From Fructobacillus evanidus (GTDB lineage: Bacteria; Bacillota; Bacilli; Lactobacillales; Lactobacillaceae): a DNA stretch of 64,000 nt. Position numbers and translations under genes: made by a program. The notes below the pieces were generated by a model, which saw only the letters and a program-made list of their open reading frames with translations, made no database searches and was not told where the DNA came from. The stretch is taken from assembly GCF_963580165.1 (NCBI RefSeq), contig NZ_CAUZLM010000003.1, positions 124,001 to 188,000 of the forward strand, read 5' to 3'. This document shows positions 26,995 through 34,810 of the stretch, one piece after another; position 1 is the stretch's first letter; each line of letters starts with the position of its first letter.

Positions 26995-27078
26995 GGTACA
27001 ATGACCAAGGGTCGACAGACTTGCCCAGTTTAAATCATGGTTTAATTCATAGCCATCTAACACAACAATTTTTGTCAC
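26995..27078 (-). pseudogene. Remnant of a 2-hydroxyacid (glycerate) dehydrogenase gene
   Basis: About 28 codons from a GTG start behind TTTGAGGATAATATCC read TKIVVLDGYELNHDLNWASL and then STLGHCT. This is the typical N-terminus of NAD-dependent D-2-hydroxyacid dehydrogenases of the glycerate dehydrogenase type. The following residues no longer match and run into the ribosome site of the uvrA-like gene. It is a deletion scar at the edge of the metabolic region. Confidence 0.55.
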
Positions 27079-27102
27079 GGATATTATCCTCAAAATTTAT
27101 AA

Positions 27103-27753
27103 TTATTTTTTATTTAAAATTTTAATATTAAAGTCGCTAACAATGTCTTTAATAAATTGTTCCACTTTGTTTTTATACACAACAGAATTATTTTTATCAT
27201 CTATTATCGCGAATGGGAAAATAATAGCTTCTGTAGTGTACTTATTCAATTCGTGATATATATATTCACTGTCTAATTTTTCTGCTTGATATTTATCTAA
27301 TAATTCCTGTACCACCTGATTTACTATCATTTTCATGGTTCCCGTTAAGCGGTATTCCTTAAATAGATCACCCTGAATAGTTGCGTTTTCAGCAAAACTG
27401 GTTCTTCCAATAACTGTAATAATAGGGTCAATATTCGTTGAATGAATACCAATCCATACATAATTGTATTTGTTATTGTTAGATAATAAATTTCCAAAAT
27501 GATTTAAAAGTTCCTCTTTGTTAAATGTTGTTAAATCATTAAACATTGTGGAATTCTTTTTTAATTCGGTAACCGATTTTCCATTTTCAGGCTGTAATTG
27601 CTTTATAAAAGATTGTCCAAATTTTATCCCATCCTTAAGTTCGGGAATTAAATTATTTTTAAGGTCAGTGTCAACTTTCTCTTTGAGTTCGTAAATTTTT
27701 TCCATGATTACAAAAGTCTCCTTTTTGCTATTTTTTAGGTCATTCATGTTCAA
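27103..27753 (-). CDS. Hypothetical AT-rich protein, 216 residues
   Basis: No family recognised. Lys/Asn/Ile-rich, with no signal peptide or membrane helix. Helical N-terminus (MEKIYELKEKVDTDLKNNL). The start is uncertain: ATG 27753, or an internal ATG (MEKIYEL) behind AAAAAGGAG. Its base composition is clearly more AT-rich than the metabolic genes to the left, which suggests recent acquisition. The adjoining 27754-28015 stretch is AT-rich non-coding DNA with promoter-like A/T boxes only. Confidence 0.55.
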   Translation of the reverse strand: MNMNDLKNSKKETFVIMEKIYELKEKVDTDLKNNLIPELKDGIKFGQSFIKQLQPENGKSVTELKKNSTMFNDLTTFNKEELLNHFGNLLSNNNKYNYVWIGIHSTNIDPIITVIGRTSFAENATIQGDLFKEYRLTGTMKMIVNQVVQELLDKYQAEKLDSEYIYHELNKYTTEAIIFPFAIIDDKNNSVVYKNKVEQFIKDIVSDFNIKILNKK

Positions 27754-28015
27754 AAATGTATTTGTGCGATAAAAAATATATTTTTCTACTTATCGTAGCA
27801 CTCTATTCTATTCAAATAATAACTATATTTCGACTATTATGACAACTTGCGTTTAGTTTATAGATTTCAATCACAAAGTAAATTTAAAAATCTTATACAA
27901 TACTTTACGATTATATAAGAGTCTCAACTAAATTATAACCAAAATTAGCCGTTCACTTTGATACAATAGAGCTGAACAAATTCATAATATGAAAGTGCGC
28001 ATAGGGAGAGAAAAA

Positions 28016-29061
28016 ATGACGTTAGATTCAACCGTATTGATTAAAAAAATAGCTTCACTTCTTGCTGGTGCTACCGTAGTGGCCTTATTCACTGGACTAG
28101 GAGCTCAGGCAGCTGATAGGCAATTGACGGGGTATGTATATTCACCGGAAGTGTCGCAGGCAAACGGAGGCTGGAACTGGTTGGAAAATGGTCAACCTTA
28201 TACAGGTTTCCGCTACTACATGGGTACTTATTACTGGTTCGTGAATGGTGTACGTCAAAATGAAGGTTGGCGACAAGCTTGGGGGCTGACGTATTATACT
28301 GATCAAGATGGCCGTGCCGTTCAGGGAACTCGTGTGATTGATGGTACGGTTTATAATTTTGGTGAAGATGGCACTTATTATGAGCGCCCAGTACAAGGCT
28401 ATGTTTATGATGGTTCCGCACAAAATGGGGGCTATCGCTGGTATCAAAATGGCCAACTATTCACAGGATTCCGTTATTATATGGGAACCTACTATTGGTT
28501 TGTAGATGGTGTACGCCAAAATGAAGGCTGGCATCAAGCTTGGGGGCTTATGTATTATACTGATCAAGATGGCCGAGCCGTTCAAGGTCAAGTACCGATG
28601 TACGGTACTACTTATGATTTTGGAAATGATGGCACTTATTATCTTCGGATTCCTGGTACAAAGACTGCTACCACGCCAGGATTTGGAGGTGCACCAGACG
28701 TTGATCGTAGTGAGGCAACAATAACTCCAACTCAAACTGGGCAAGCTATTCAACCAGTTGTAAGTTGACCATCTTCTTCGTCGCAAACTGCAACACAGCA
28801 ATAATTGGCAGCACAATATCAACGCACATGTTTAATGGCTCAGAAAGTGTGAAACTACATATTTGGGATGGTCAAGGTAGTTTCTATTGGGAGGGCAATA
28901 ATTCGTCAACACCAAATCACTTTACACTCGATGAGATGCATCAGGTTCTAGACGGGACGAAACCAGTTAATGGTCATTACCTGACAGAAGATTGGCAAAT
29001 ACCATCGTTAATCGGTTGGTCAACCTCATTAGAAAGTCAAACGATTGCTAATCACATTTAA
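28016..29061 (+). pseudogene. Secreted aromatic-repeat (glucan/cell-wall-binding-like) protein, broken C-terminus
   Basis: The N-terminal 250 codons encode a signal peptide (TVLIKKIASLLAGATVVALFTG) and two copies of a repeat with GWNWLENG, GFRYYMGTYYWFVNGVRQ and YYTDQDGRAVQG, as in glucan-binding/choline-binding-like domains of Leuconostoc and relatives. The frame stops at TGA 28766-28768; continuing, it reads a Ser/Gln linker and a second stop (TAA), and a C-terminal segment (MFNGSESVKLHIWDGQGSF onwards to 29061) continues in another frame. The gene has lost its last domain by at least one nonsense change and one frameshift. A shorter secreted product may still be made. Intact relative at 34811. 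Confidence 0.7.
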
Positions 29062-29084
29062 TTAAACTCGTTAGTAAATTTAAA

Positions 29085-29116
29085 GTTCTTACTTGAATCA
29101 AGTAAGAACTTTTTTA
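29085..29116 (+). terminator. Intrinsic terminator after the broken repeat-protein gene
   Basis: GTTCTTACTT/AAGTAAGAAC perfect stem plus T6. Confidence 0.8.
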
Positions 29117-29582
29117 TTAACGTTGAATACGTATTGTATTAATTAAATCATAAGTTTTATTGGCGTCCCTAATGGCCAGTCGACAGACAGCGACAAATTG
29201 ATGCTACTATTATAGACACCAACATCAATTTGTATTAATGTGTGGCCACACGAAGAAATCGTTAGAAAAATCAATTAAGTAAAGCAAAAAAAATAAAAAA
29301 TCCTTGTTTAAAGCAGTATACAAGTAAAAAATTAACCGTTAATTTTGTCCAAATGACCCAAAAACAACAAAAATAGAAAACACAGGGGGGTTATTTCAGT
29401 CATTTTGGATGGATAATAAAGAATCGTAACTTGTAAAATAAAAGTCAACAAAGGTCTTTAAATTATTATTATACCAACGGTTTTCATAACCTTTTGGTAG
29501 ATGAAAAAATAAGCCCTTTGTTGGCTTATTTTTTTTGCACTTTTTTAAGCAGATGTACATATATTGTATCGAGGTAAACAGA
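29117..29582. other. Non-coding replicon-proximal region
   Basis: Contains the 12-bp palindrome GTGTGGCCACAC (29240-29251), an A-rich tract (29270-29350), a terminator (AATAAGCC/GGCTTATT with T6, 29508-29536) and a candidate operator TACATATATTGTA (29556-29568) directly before the XRE gene. No convincing ORF. Plausibly part of the replication-control region. Confidence 0.45.
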
Positions 29583-29795
29583 ATGAAACAGAATATTGGC
29601 ACATTCATTAAGGAACAGCGAACTAGTCGTCGGCTATCTCAAACCGAATTTGCAAGGCGCGCAGGTGTATCGCAATCAATCATTTCTAATCTTGAACGGG
29701 GGCGAGTTAAGTCTGTAACCGCTGTTCACGCAGAAGGGATTGCTCGAGCAGTCGGTATGTCACTGAATGAGCTAGCCGGGAAGGTGGATTTTTAA
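29583..29795 (+). CDS. XRE-family HTH regulator (70 residues)
   Basis: A single Cro/cI-type helix-turn-helix: IGTFIKEQRTSRRLSQTEFA, then a recognition helix with GVSQSIISNLERGR. ATG 29583 behind GAGGTAAACAGA is preferred over an upstream in-frame ATG. It starts 15 bases after the palindromic TACATATATTGTA, so autoregulation is likely, and it ends two bases before repA, so it probably controls replication initiator synthesis. Confidence 0.8.
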   Translation: MKQNIGTFIKEQRTSRRLSQTEFARRAGVSQSIISNLERGRVKSVTAVHAEGIARAVGMSLNELAGKVDF

Positions 29796-29797
29796 CA

Positions 29798-30601
29798 ATG
29801 CAGCGAATTTCATTAGAGCAAGTTAAAACATTTGAACAGTTTTATCGTCTTCCAAAAATATTTTTCACTTCTGAAAAGTACAAGGATATGAAACTTGAAT
29901 CCAAAACAGCTTACGCCATACTTCGAGATAGATTTGAACTGTCGTTAAAGAACGGCTGGATTGATGAAAAGCAAAATGTCTATTTTGTTTTCACGATTGC
30001 GGCTCTCCAGGAAATTTTGGGGTGTGGCAATAAAAAAGTGATTGCAATTAAACGAGATCTCGCTGAGTTTGATCTACTAGAGGAGGTTCGTCAAGGTCTA
30101 AGTAAGCCAAATCGGTTGTATCTTGGTGTTGCTGATGATGATAATTCTCTCATAAATAGCTCAGAACCATTGGTAGAGGCTGAAGTGTCAAAACGACACT
30201 TCAAGAAATGTCAAAATGACACTTCAAGAAATGTCAAAACCACACTTCAAGAAGTGTCAAAACGACACCCTAATGATACTGAGTATAGTGATACTGACTT
30301 TAATCATACTGAAAATAATTCTGTTGATGATGAAGATGATGACTATGTATATACCCAAACGAAATCGGACATGGATTTACTCGTTGATCAATACATCCAA
30401 GAAACTGAATCGAAGATGTCGCCAGTTAAAAAGCGCACACTTGAACAGTTAAAAAATCAGTATGGTTCTCTTCTTGTTAGTGAGGCAATTACCAAGGCCG
30501 CTAATAATGACTCGGGAAACATGGTCTATATACAGCGTTGTTGTGAAACACTAGACCTTGATCTTAAGAAGCAGTTACCGGACTTTCAGTCGCCAAAATA
30601 A
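29798..30601 (+). CDS. repA: RepA_N-family plasmid replication initiator
   Basis: 267 residues. The N-terminal 110 residues fit the RepA_N domain: FYRLPKIFFTSEKYKDMKLESKTAYAILRDRFELSLKNGWIDE, with HTH-like LGCGNKKVIAIKRDLAEFDLL. The middle is encoded by iterons and the C-terminal 80 residues form a separate domain. Such initiators drive theta replication of large conjugative plasmids (pAD1/pCF10 type) and some integrative elements. The origin normally lies within the rep gene, as seen here. Confidence 0.85.
   Translation: MQRISLEQVKTFEQFYRLPKIFFTSEKYKDMKLESKTAYAILRDRFELSLKNGWIDEKQNVYFVFTIAALQEILGCGNKKVIAIKRDLAEFDLLEEVRQGLSKPNRLYLGVADDDNSLINSSEPLVEAEVSKRHFKKCQNDTSRNVKTTLQEVSKRHPNDTEYSDTDFNHTENNSVDDEDDDYVYTQTKSDMDLLVDQYIQETESKMSPVKKRTLEQLKNQYGSLLVSEAITKAANNDSGNMVYIQRCCETLDLDLKKQLPDFQSPK
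30181..30270 (+). repeat. Four tandem 23-bp iterons inside repA (candidate origin)
   Basis: Units at 30181-30203, 30204-30226, 30227-30249 and 30250-30270 (last one short). Each has GTGTC-AAAAC-GACAC-like symmetry, with small variants such as ATGTCAAAATGACAC. They encode the Lys/Arg/His/Thr-rich middle of RepA. Repeats within the gene are the hallmark of RepA_N origins. Confidence 0.8.
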
Positions 30602-30913
30602 AGCGGTATTCCAATTAAGCAACTGATTGGAAGCACGCTCGCTCCTCTGTCCTTGGCAAGACGTTAAAAGGCCTCGCACATTGACAATTGATGAAAAGCC
30701 ACGTCCTGATTAGCAGACTAGGGATATACGAATAGGGGAGTGGCTATACTTGTGTACAACAAGGCCCGTCTACACTGGTTTCAGACCATAAGTGAAGGTG
30801 ATTTAGGACTGAAACACTTGCATAAAAAACGCTGTCGCTCTTCGCCACTACATGATGGCAAGAAGTAAGCACAACGCCATAAATGGCCGTACAAACCTCA
30901 GGAGGAAATATGT
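30602..30913 (+). other. Region between repA and the par genes
   Basis: Mostly non-coding. Inverted repeats TTCCAAT/ATTGGAA (30609-30631) and GTTTCAG/CTGAAAC (30779-30814). A possible 38-codon ORF from GTG 30752 to 30868 (MYNKARLHWFQTISEGDL at its start, basic, ending HDGKK) lies behind GGGGAG, but support is weak. Likely control or partition DNA. Confidence 0.3.
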
Positions 30914-31240
30914 ATGTATGAATTAACAATGAACGACCTACGTCGGTTAGGGAAAAAAGGAAACGCAACCGTCCTATTAGTGAATGGGAAGCTCGGTGAA
31001 TTACGTCCCGATGGCTTATATTACACTCGGCATAATGCCATCATTGGTGGTGTTTATACTGATGCAAAGTTCCGCATGGACTTCCAACGAGCAATCTCGA
31101 AAATCAAAAATGTTCGAGTTGGCGATCAACTGGTTGCCAAGCGCTATTCTCAAAAATTAGTCGCAACCAGTTTGTATGAGTTTTCAAAAGTCCCTGACAT
31201 GGCTGACAAAGGAGTTCAACATGAAAATCATAACGATTAA
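30914..31240 (+). CDS. Small plasmid-maintenance protein with GDQLVAKR motif
   Basis: 108 residues, behind AGGAGGAAATATGT. It shares a C-terminal block (IKNVRVGDQLVAKRYSQKLVATS) with the proteins at 32160 and 32569, so the three form a paralogous family around ParA. It overlaps parA by 20 bases. No known function recognised. Nearness to parA suggests an accessory partition or regulatory role. Confidence 0.6.
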   Translation: MYELTMNDLRRLGKKGNATVLLVNGKLGELRPDGLYYTRHNAIIGGVYTDAKFRMDFQRAISKIKNVRVGDQLVAKRYSQKLVATSLYEFSKVPDMADKGVQHENHND

Positions 31241-31940
31241 TGTCAATAAAGGTGGTGCTGGTAAGACAACACTGGCTTATAATTTAGCAGAATTTTTGAA
31301 ACAAGATCATCGAGTCTTATTGATGGATTTTGATGACTCAGCCAATCTAACACATCGTTATGGGCACTTTACGAACTTAAATCAAACCGTTATTAATTTA
31401 TTTGAGAACGGTGATGTTAAACCGATTGCTTTGAAAAACAATCTCGATTTAATTGCAGGTCATAGCACTGTTGAGCAATTAAAAGAACGATTAAATACTC
31501 GTCGCCAGCGCGAGATTATTTTTGGTAAGTGGTTGGCTCAAAATGAACAAGAGCTTACTGACAAGTACGATTATTTGATTATTGATACTGAAAACGATGA
31601 AGGTATCTTGACGCAAAACGCATTAATCGTATCTGATTTAGTGATTGGCGTAGCAGAAGCCTCGAAGGACTCCTTTGTTGCTTTACTTGATTTAAAGCAA
31701 TTTGTCTCAGAGTTGAATCAAGATTTTGATGTTCAAGCAAAGCTGACCTTTGTGGCCAATAAGATTAACTTGTCGGAAAATGCTTCCAAAGAACTTCTCG
31801 AAGAATTGCATCATTACCAAGAGTATCGTGGCTATTTACCACGTCGAACAAAGTTGGCAGATGACGCACCAATCATTGAGTGTCATGATCAAGGGTTGAT
31901 AAATCAACTAACTCGCGTCTTTGAGGAGGTATTGTCATGA
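31221..31940 (+). CDS. parA: ParA-type partition ATPase
   Basis: 239 residues. Deviant Walker A KGGAGKTT (residues 9-16), VLLMDFDDSANLTHRYG and YLIIDTENDEGILTQN (Walker B region). It moves plasmid copies to daughter cells together with a centromere-binding partner. ATG 31221 follows AAAGGAGTTCAAC; the longer frame is rejected. Next gene overlaps as ATGA. Confidence 0.88.
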   Translation: MKIITINVNKGGAGKTTLAYNLAEFLKQDHRVLLMDFDDSANLTHRYGHFTNLNQTVINLFENGDVKPIALKNNLDLIAGHSTVEQLKERLNTRRQREIIFGKWLAQNEQELTDKYDYLIIDTENDEGILTQNALIVSDLVIGVAEASKDSFVALLDLKQFVSELNQDFDVQAKLTFVANKINLSENASKELLEELHHYQEYRGYLPRRTKLADDAPIIECHDQGLINQLTRVFEEVLS

Positions 31941-32170
31941 GCCGATTTAGTCGTTATAGTAATGAAGAAGAAAAATCTTACCAGCGACGAATAATGCCAA
32001 AAGTAGGACACAGTATTGATCGTCCTCAGTTGGAAAAATCAATCAAAGTTGATTCGGAAACTTATCAGCAATTGACTGATTTAAAACAGCTGACAGGTCG
32101 ATCCATGAAATATCTCTTGCATCAATCTGTCGCTGGCTACTATGAACAGGAGACTGCACATGACCGATGA
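31937..32170 (+). CDS. Ribbon-helix-helix partition partner (ParB-like small protein)
   Basis: 77 residues. A disordered basic N-terminus is followed by KSIKVDSETYQQLTDLKQLTGRSMKYLLHQSVAGYY, which fits a ribbon-helix-helix DNA-binding fold. Small RHH proteins encoded directly after ParA bind direct-repeat centromeres. Start overlaps the parA stop; end overlaps the next gene by 11 bases. Confidence 0.65.
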   Translation: MSRFSRYSNEEEKSYQRRIMPKVGHSIDRPQLEKSIKVDSETYQQLTDLKQLTGRSMKYLLHQSVAGYYEQETAHDR

Positions 32171-32576
32171 TATGACTGTTGGGTTAAAAGATTTACGTCG
32201 TTTTGCAACCGTCAGTAATCAAATTGCGACGGCTAAGATGAAAAATCACGAAATCTTAGAGTTGCATCCGCGCGCCTTATTAGGGCCTGAAAAAAAGGCT
32301 TTAATTGATGGACAGAACTATGTTGTACGTCGTAAATATGACTTACAAAAAGGACTGTATGATATTCAAACTATCCGAGCAGGTGACCAGCTATTGGCAG
32401 AGCGTGTGAATGGCCAATTGGTCATGAGTGATCAGAAGTTTTTGAATCGAAGTTTGCCTTTGTCTGAAAAGGCCTTTCAATTACTTCGGGAATATGCGGA
32501 TGCTCACGGCGTGACGCTGGATCAAGCACTTGACCAAGCGATTGCTTCTTATACGCAGGAGCAGCGTTATGAATAA
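32160..32576 (+). CDS. GDQLLAERVNG-motif protein (paralogue 2)
   Basis: 138 residues. The central block IQTIRAGDQLLAERVNGQLV matches the 30914 and 32569 proteins. The C-terminal third (LSEKAFQLLREYADAHGVTLDQALDQAIASY) looks like a helical RHH-type dimerisation segment. ATG 32160 follows CAGGAGACTGCAC. Function unknown; it belongs to the par operon. Confidence 0.6.
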   Translation: MTDDMTVGLKDLRRFATVSNQIATAKMKNHEILELHPRALLGPEKKALIDGQNYVVRRKYDLQKGLYDIQTIRAGDQLLAERVNGQLVMSDQKFLNRSLPLSEKAFQLLREYADAHGVTLDQALDQAIASYTQEQRYE

Positions 32577-32874
32577 GATAAAACGTATTCGTTATCGGAG
32601 CTTAAGTGATTTTGTTAAAGAAAGCCCCCAAACACCGACTGCTATCTTAAAAGATGGCCGTTTGTTTGAAGTTTGGGCTAATGGGCTGATAGGTGAGCCC
32701 AAGACAATTGATGTGGAAGGCAAACCACGAGAATTTCGCGAAAAGCTGTCCTTAACGCAAGGAATGCAGCAAATTAAGACAATGAAAGTTGGTCGGGTTT
32801 TGGTTGCAGAACGAGTCAATGATGTGCTGTGCTTTACGAGTAAGGCCTTACGAGGAAAACATTTACGCTCTTGA
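32569..32874 (+). CDS. GRVLVAERVND-motif protein (paralogue 3)
   Basis: 101 residues, overlapping the previous gene by eight bases. It shares IKTMKVGRVLVAERVNDVL with its two paralogues and has an N-terminal TPTAILKDGRLFEVWANGLIG block similar to VLLVNGKLGELRPDGL of the 30914 protein. Function unknown. Confidence 0.6.
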   Translation: MNKIKRIRYRSLSDFVKESPQTPTAILKDGRLFEVWANGLIGEPKTIDVEGKPREFREKLSLTQGMQQIKTMKVGRVLVAERVNDVLCFTSKALRGKHLRS

Positions 32875-32881
32875 AAAATTG

Positions 32882-32929
32882 TGTGTCAATTGGTACCATT
32901 ATAGTAACAAGTCACACTAATTGGACACA
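32882..32929 (+). promoter_or_regulatory. Operator of the RelB/YafQ pair
   Basis: TGTGTCAATT (32882-32891) and AATTGGACACA (32919-32929) form an inverted repeat around a TATAGT -10-like box. This suits autoregulation by the antitoxin. The same sequence, reversed, recurs at 34737. Confidence 0.5.
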
Positions 32930-32943
32930 AGAAGGAGTAAATT

Positions 32944-33195
32944 ATGGCGACACAACAAGTACATTTTCGGATGGAAGAAGAAGATAAGAAGGCAGTTGAA
33001 GAACTGTATCAACAAATGGGCATGACCGCTTCGGACGCATTTCGCCTTTTTGCGAAGAAGTCATTAGAGGTTAAAGGACTACCCTTTGAACTTTATCAAC
33101 CCAACGAAAGGTTACAAGAGGCCATTCGGAGTGATGATTATGTTACTTTCGATTCCAGCCAAGATGCTTGGGAGTATTTAAGTTCTGATGACTGA
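32944..33195 (+). CDS. RelB/DinJ-family antitoxin
   Basis: 83 residues. N-terminal RHH-type region HFRMEEEDKKAVEELYQQMGMTASDAFRLFAKK is followed by an acidic C-terminal tail that would wrap the toxin. It neutralises the downstream toxin and represses the operon. Overlaps the toxin start by eight bases. Confidence 0.82.
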   Translation: MATQQVHFRMEEEDKKAVEELYQQMGMTASDAFRLFAKKSLEVKGLPFELYQPNERLQEAIRSDDYVTFDSSQDAWEYLSSDD

Positions 33196-33463
33196 ATATA
33201 AGGTAAGAGTGCAAAGTAAATTTAAAAAGAATCTTAAAAGAATTGTGAAAGGTGGTCGATACCATCAAGAGGACTTTAAGATTGTATTAGATCAGTTGGT
33301 CCATAATCAGCCACTTCCTGCACATTATAATGATCATGCTTTAGTTAATCGCTTTCCAGAACGTGAATTGCACATTAAGCCTGATTGGCTGTTGATTTAT
33401 CGTTATCATGGCCAGTATCTAGAATTGATTGATACAGGTAGCCATTCGGATTTATTTAGCTGA
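33188..33463 (+). CDS. YafQ/RelE-family mRNA interferase toxin
   Basis: 91 residues. Seen: KFKKNLKRIVKGGRYHQEDF at the N-terminus, and the conserved end RELHIKPDWLLIYRY followed by LELIDTGSHSDLF, typical of YafQ. It cleaves mRNA on the ribosome. Full length, so the pair is probably active and stabilises the element. Confidence 0.82.
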   Translation: MTEYKVRVQSKFKKNLKRIVKGGRYHQEDFKIVLDQLVHNQPLPAHYNDHALVNRFPERELHIKPDWLLIYRYHGQYLELIDTGSHSDLFS

Positions 33464-33494
33464 AGCATGAATACTTAGTGAAGGGAATCTGAAA

Positions 33495-34097
33495 ATGCTC
33501 GATAACAAGTTAGGCTTGACAAGTTCAATGGCATTAGCCGAAGCAGAAGAACGATTAACGAAAAAAAGAGCTCAGCAGTTATATGATTCGGGCAAAATTA
33601 AGCGTATTGAAATTGGGAGTTTTGAAGGCCTAAGACAAATTCATTATTTTCTCTTTCAAGATGTTTACGATTTTGCCGGGGAAATACGCCAGGTCAATCT
33701 ATCAAAAGGTAATTTTCGTTTTGCACCTGTTATTTACTTACGCGAGGCATTAACCATGATTGATGCTTTGCCACAGAATCACTTTCAAGAAATTGTAACG
33801 AAGTACGTTGAAATGAATGTGGCTCATCCTTTTCGAGAAGGCAATGGTCGCGCCACAAGAATTTGGCTTGATTTAATCTTGAAGCAGTCATTAGGGAAAG
33901 TGGTGGATTGGTCACAGGTTAATCCAGAAGACTATCTTTTCGCTATGGAACGGAGCCCCATACGCACAACAGAACTAAGTCAGTTGCTGGAAAAGTCATT
34001 AACTTCTGAAGTGAATAACCGTGAGGTTTACATGAAGGGCGTTGATCAATCATATGCCTATGAAGGTTATCAGGTATTCAAAACGAAAGATTTATAA
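33495..34097 (+). CDS. Fic-domain protein (AMP transferase-like)
   Basis: 200 residues. Complete Fic motif HPFREGNGR near residue 115, preceded by the flap FAGEIRQVNLSKGNFRFAP (about 53-75). It transfers AMP or another nucleotide group to a protein. The C-terminal helix holds SLTSE, similar to the Ser-x3-Glu inhibitory helix of short (class III) Fic proteins, but this is not certain. No separate antitoxin gene is adjacent. It probably acts as a toxin or regulatory modifier on the element. Confidence 0.8.
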   Translation: MLDNKLGLTSSMALAEAEERLTKKRAQQLYDSGKIKRIEIGSFEGLRQIHYFLFQDVYDFAGEIRQVNLSKGNFRFAPVIYLREALTMIDALPQNHFQEIVTKYVEMNVAHPFREGNGRATRIWLDLILKQSLGKVVDWSQVNPEDYLFAMERSPIRTTELSQLLEKSLTSEVNNREVYMKGVDQSYAYEGYQVFKTKDL

Positions 34098-34184
34098 AAT
34101 AGTGTTTTAATATATAAGTCAACTTATAAAATGAGCCTTTTTTTTCAAACAATAGTAAACAAGGGTTTACGAAAGGGAATATCG

Positions 34185-34733
34185 ATGTCAAATGAGTTCG
34201 TTAATTACTACGATGAACTAGAGCTATCTCAAAATGCTAGTCCAGAAATGGTTAAACAAGCGTATCGAACACTATCGAAGCGTTTTCATCCAGATCATAA
34301 TCACGAAGAAGGCGCTGAAGCCAAATACCTTGCCGTGCAAGCGGCTTATGAAGTATTATCGGATCCATCAACGAGAAGTCGTTATGATCAACAGCTGAAT
34401 CAGTATCGTGATTTGTCGAATTTAACGAATGCGTTAAATCAACAAGAGCCTTCGACCGGTTATCAAGAGGAGACAATCACATCAGAGCCGTATCAATATA
34501 CGTTTAAAGATTATTGTTACTTGGCGATGCGCGCTTTGTTTTGGCCAATTAAAATTATTGGTCTATTGATTTATTGGGCATTCTTGGCAGTTTGCTGGCT
34601 TATTGCAATTTTGGCTATGATACCGGGCCTTATTATTAGCGCATTTGCCTTTATTGTTATGGCATCTATTGGCCTTTTGATAATTTTATTGATTTTTAAT
34701 TGGATTATGACCGGTGTTGCGCCTTCACTATGA
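34185..34733 (+). CDS. Membrane-anchored J-domain protein
   Basis: 182 residues. N-terminal J-domain NYYDELELSQNASPEMVKQAY with HPD at about 35-37, ending in a YEVLSDPSTRSRYD block. A linker follows, then two or three hydrophobic helices (about 120-178). It would recruit DnaK to the membrane, for example to a secretion or surface system. ATG 34185 follows GAAAGGGAATATCG. It lies directly after the Fic gene. Confidence 0.78.
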   Translation: MSNEFVNYYDELELSQNASPEMVKQAYRTLSKRFHPDHNHEEGAEAKYLAVQAAYEVLSDPSTRSRYDQQLNQYRDLSNLTNALNQQEPSTGYQEETITSEPYQYTFKDYCYLAMRALFWPIKIIGLLIYWAFLAVCWLIAILAMIPGLIISAFAFIVMASIGLLIILLIFNWIMTGVAPSL

Positions 34734-34736
34734 AGA

Positions 34737-34759
34737 TTGTGTCCAATATTTGTTATAAT
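34737..34759 (+). promoter_or_regulatory. Promoter of the repeat-protein gene with TTGTGTCCAAT site
   Basis: TGTTATAAT extended -10 (TATAAT 34754-34759) lies directly downstream of TTGTGTCCAAT (34737-34747). That element is the exact reverse complement of the right arm of the antitoxin operator at 32919. Confidence 0.5.
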
Positions 34760-34810
34760 AACTGTGTAAAATGAATTTGGTCTAGAAATGAGAACCCTAA
34801 GGAGGGGAAA

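Noticed and set aside
30744..30968. Minus-strand 74-residue ORF downstream of repA
   Set aside because: Antisense to the start of the 30914 gene, without a ribosome site or known motif.
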